Below the pieces are notes generated by a model. The model was not told the origin of the DNA. It was given only the letters and a program-made list of their open reading frames with translations, and searched no databases. Source: Taeniopygia guttata (taxonomy: Eukaryota > Chordata > Aves > Passeriformes > Estrildidae). From it: 64,000 bases of DNA. The position numbers were made by a program, and so were the translations under genes. Shown here piece after piece: positions 63,101 through 64,000 of this stretch (position 1 is the first letter of the stretch; each line of letters starts with the position of its first letter). Location: positions 147,712,501-147,776,500 of the forward strand of contig NC_133026.1 in NCBI RefSeq assembly GCF_048771995.1. Direction: 5' to 3'.

Positions 63101-63986
63101 GGGTTTTTGCTAGAAACTTACAAGTGAATCTTCTATTCAACAAAACACCCTTTGTGACCACAAATATCTAACTTGGTAATTGTTACATTTCAGAAATGCT
63201 GTGGGAGTTAATAATTTTCAGTCTTAATTGTGTGTATGTTTAAATGTTCCAGAATTTATTTGGTGTGTAATATAAACCACATGAACTTTGTTAGGGTAAT
63301 ACAGTTTAAAACAGAAACATTTAGCAGGTTTGCACAAATGTTCTTATTCTTTGTGTGGGCAGGAATGACAGCAAAGAGCAGTGTCCATAGAGGCCTAAGC
63401 CTTATGCTAAATACGGCTTTTGCTTCACATTCCTCTGCAGTCCAACTCGGGTCTACAGCCTCTCTTTTCCTCTGGTGCTGTTTTGCATCTCAGAGCTGGT
63501 GTCTGAGGCTTGGGATGGGCGGAGCACCGAGTGTTGCAGCTGTGGATGTTGGTTCCTCAAGCAGTCTCTAGAAGACACTTGCTGTAGCTACACCTCACTA
63601 TCTCACCTCACATGTGGTTTCCTTTGGCCATCAAACCACTGTGCTATGTCCTCTGATGGATATAATGCAACAGTATTTCATGCATGGGAGTACAAAAAAA
63701 CTCTGCATCATTAAAATTTAATGAAGCTGCTCAAGTATATAATAAATTAGAAATTAATTAGCTGAAGGAATAGCTTCATTACTCCTAATAATTTTTTCTA
63801 GATTATCAGCAGAAAGGGTTTTTTTGTGATTGCATGTTACTATTGATAAGTCATTTCCTATCATTTAATTACAGCTTACTAGAGCAGATACGACCTTTGA
63901 GGGATTTAGATGTCGAGGAGTACATAAAAGAATTTGCAGCAAAGCTGTTTTTAATCCCCAGCCCGCCACCAGGATCACTTCACTTG
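51100..63986 (+). CDS. DENND3: DENND3, N-terminal part (five coding exons, 3' part outside window)
   Basis: This is the 5' part of a DENN-domain protein gene. DENND3 is known as a guanine nucleotide exchange factor for Rab12, acting in endosome-to-lysosome traffic and autophagy. The full protein is about 1,200 residues with a tripartite DENN module and C-terminal WD40 repeats. The exons are 51100-51183, 56983-57256, 57805-57920, 58410-58549 and 63875-63986. They join in phases 0, 1, 0 and 2 into 242 uninterrupted codons, and the last exon ends in phase 0. Recognisable stretches are [14 protein letters not shown] (exon 2), [16 protein letters not shown] (exon 3), [15 protein letters not shown] (residues 182-196, exon 4) and [12 protein letters not shown] (exon 5). 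All closely match my recollection of human DENND3, and they cover the uDENN region. A basic cluster rich in K and R lies at residues 69-83. The cDENN, dDENN and WD40 parts must lie downstream. The family assignment is near certain; exon borders are inferred from splice signals and homology. Confidence 0.95.
53190..53920 (+). mobile_element. CR1 LINE, 5'-truncated 3' end
   Basis: The sequence reads as the sense 3' part of a CR1 reverse-transcriptase frame with several small indels. Recognisable landmarks in order are 'aaagccaagtgcaaggt', 'gcagcccagaaagccaa', 'aaaggctgagagagttgggg', 'gtggtgaggcactgg', 'ggaagtgttcaaggtcaa' and the terminal 'aaggtccctcccaaccca'. It lies in DENND3 intron 1 in the same orientation as the gene. 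The frame is broken, so it is inactive. Confidence 0.92.
54005..54205 (+). mobile_element. Possible older CR1 remnant
   Basis: Phrases such as 'cccaaatttgggtacc' and 'cttgactggatgaaaccca' resemble the 3' region of a more divergent CR1 subfamily on the plus strand. The match is weak and its limits are unclear. It lies between two clearer CR1 copies. Confidence 0.4.
54241..54520 (-). mobile_element. CR1 LINE, 3' end in antisense orientation
   Basis: On the plus strand it starts with 'gtttgggttggaagggacc' and runs through 'ccaggttgctcaaagc', 'cttctctgggcaacctgt' and 'aaagaatttcttcctaat' to 'ttgtcctattactac'. This is the reverse complement of the CR1 3' end. The minus strand encodes the typical CR1 C-terminus ([18 protein letters not shown]). 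It is a young-looking copy in DENND3 intron 1. Confidence 0.95.
56983..57256 (+). CDS. DENND3: DENND3 coding exon 2
   Basis: This exon follows a long T tract and a ctatag acceptor and ends at a gtacat donor in phase 1. It encodes 91 residues plus one base, from [16 protein letters not shown] to LPQLCFP. It carries the conserved segment [14 protein letters not shown] and a strongly basic run ([15 protein letters not shown], residues 69-83). An acidic or polar linker follows, then the start of the conserved uDENN core at [13 protein letters not shown]. The basic run is also present in human DENND3 as I recall it. Confidence 0.95.
57257..57804 (+). other. DENND3: DENND3 intron 2
   Basis: A short intron of 548 nt (gtacat to ttcag). 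It is AT-rich with no repeat or RNA gene recognised. The long minus-strand open frame spanning exon 2 and this intron has no recognisable similarity and is taken as chance. Confidence 0.85.
57805..57920 (+). CDS. DENND3: DENND3 coding exon 3
   Basis: The acceptor is ttcatttcag and the donor is gtaagt, a perfect consensus. Two bases complete the split glycine codon 120. The remaining 38 codons encode residues 121-158, including [20 protein letters not shown], the central strand-rich part of the uDENN domain. This is the best conserved stretch in the window and by itself identifies DENND3 rather than other DENN paralogues. Confidence 0.96.
57921..58409 (+). other. DENND3: DENND3 intron 3
   Basis: A short intron of 489 nt (gtaagt to tgcag), AT-rich, with nothing else recognised inside it. 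Confidence 0.85.
58410..58549 (+). CDS. DENND3: DENND3 coding exon 4
   Basis: The acceptor is ttcttgcag and the donor is gtaaga. The exon encodes 46 residues (159-204) plus two bases of a split cysteine codon. The first 22 residues ([20 protein letters not shown] and onward) are low-complexity and less like human. The rest, [20 protein letters not shown] then KDCLS, is the typical uDENN 'SRYPYF..LKDCL' signature. A longer open frame in another phase covers the same bases and is a shadow. The flanking introns are 489 and 5,325 nt. Confidence 0.92.
58550..63874 (+). other. DENND3: DENND3 intron 4
   Basis: A 5,325 nt intron (gtaaga to ttacag). It has no CR1 or LTR copy that I recognise, a short TA dinucleotide run near 63,053-63,066 and several T runs. 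Open frames inside it (for example around 60.5-60.9 and 63.2-63.7 kb) lack recognisable domains, and splicing across the intron keeps frame without them. Confidence 0.8.
63875..63986 (+). CDS. DENND3: DENND3 coding exon 5
   Basis: The acceptor is ttaattacag and the donor is gtaatt, only 14 bases from the window edge. One base completes cysteine 205. The next 37 codons (206-242) encode [20 protein letters not shown], then [17 protein letters not shown]. This matches the segment ending in [12 protein letters not shown] that I recall from human DENND3, at the uDENN-to-cDENN transition. The frame is phase 0 at the exon end. Later exons lie outside the window. Confidence 0.93.
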
Positions 63987-64000
63987 GTAATTATTCCTCC

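Noticed and set aside
63230..63714. Possible extra DENND3 exon before exon 5
   Set aside because: Exon 4 (phase 2) joins exon 5 directly with the conserved CLL sequence, and the frames here resemble no DENN segment.

Overview
The window is nuclear DNA from a bird, most likely a songbird. Truncated CR1 LINE copies are scattered on both strands, which is the avian hallmark. At least three LTR stretches resemble endogenous retrovirus families common in passerines. The only confident protein-coding gene is vertebrate, with spliced exons, GT-AG introns and a CpG-island promoter. No bacterial-style operon, CRISPR array, tRNA or rRNA gene was seen.

Layout. Positions 1 to about 50,100 are gene-poor. 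Apart from repeats I see no convincing coding exon there. This part holds CR1 fragments, three ERV LTRs plus one weaker LTR-like candidate, simple repeats (a ~515 bp CCTCT array at 20.2-20.7 kb and a 60 bp CTAT array at 28.15 kb), several inverted repeats, and a small CpG-richer patch at 41.7-42.0 kb that could be a minus-strand non-coding exon. Positions 50,136-50,815 are a C-rich minisatellite based on a ~15 bp 'cagccctgagcccct' unit. It runs directly into a CpG island (about 50,860-51,330) with two CCAAT boxes facing each other.

Positions 51,100-63,986 hold the first five coding exons of DENND3 on the plus strand. They are 51100-51183, 56983-57256, 57805-57920, 58410-58549 and 63875-63986. 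Together they give 726 nt, an open frame of 242 codons, with matching phases at every junction. The gene continues past the right edge. DENND3 is a DENN-domain exchange factor for Rab12 that links endosomal traffic and autophagy. The part seen here is the N-terminus and upstream DENN (uDENN) module.

In human, the gene upstream of DENND3 is PTK2, transcribed divergently. The 50 kb desert is therefore plausibly the PTK2-DENND3 intergenic interval, but no PTK2 coding sequence is visible. I found no evidence of an unknown multi-gene system. The most interesting signals are the minisatellite abutting the DENND3 promoter, the very pure CCTCT array, the candidate minus-strand exon at 41.7-42.0 kb, a facing CR1 pair in DENND3 intron 1, and several near-perfect palindromes.
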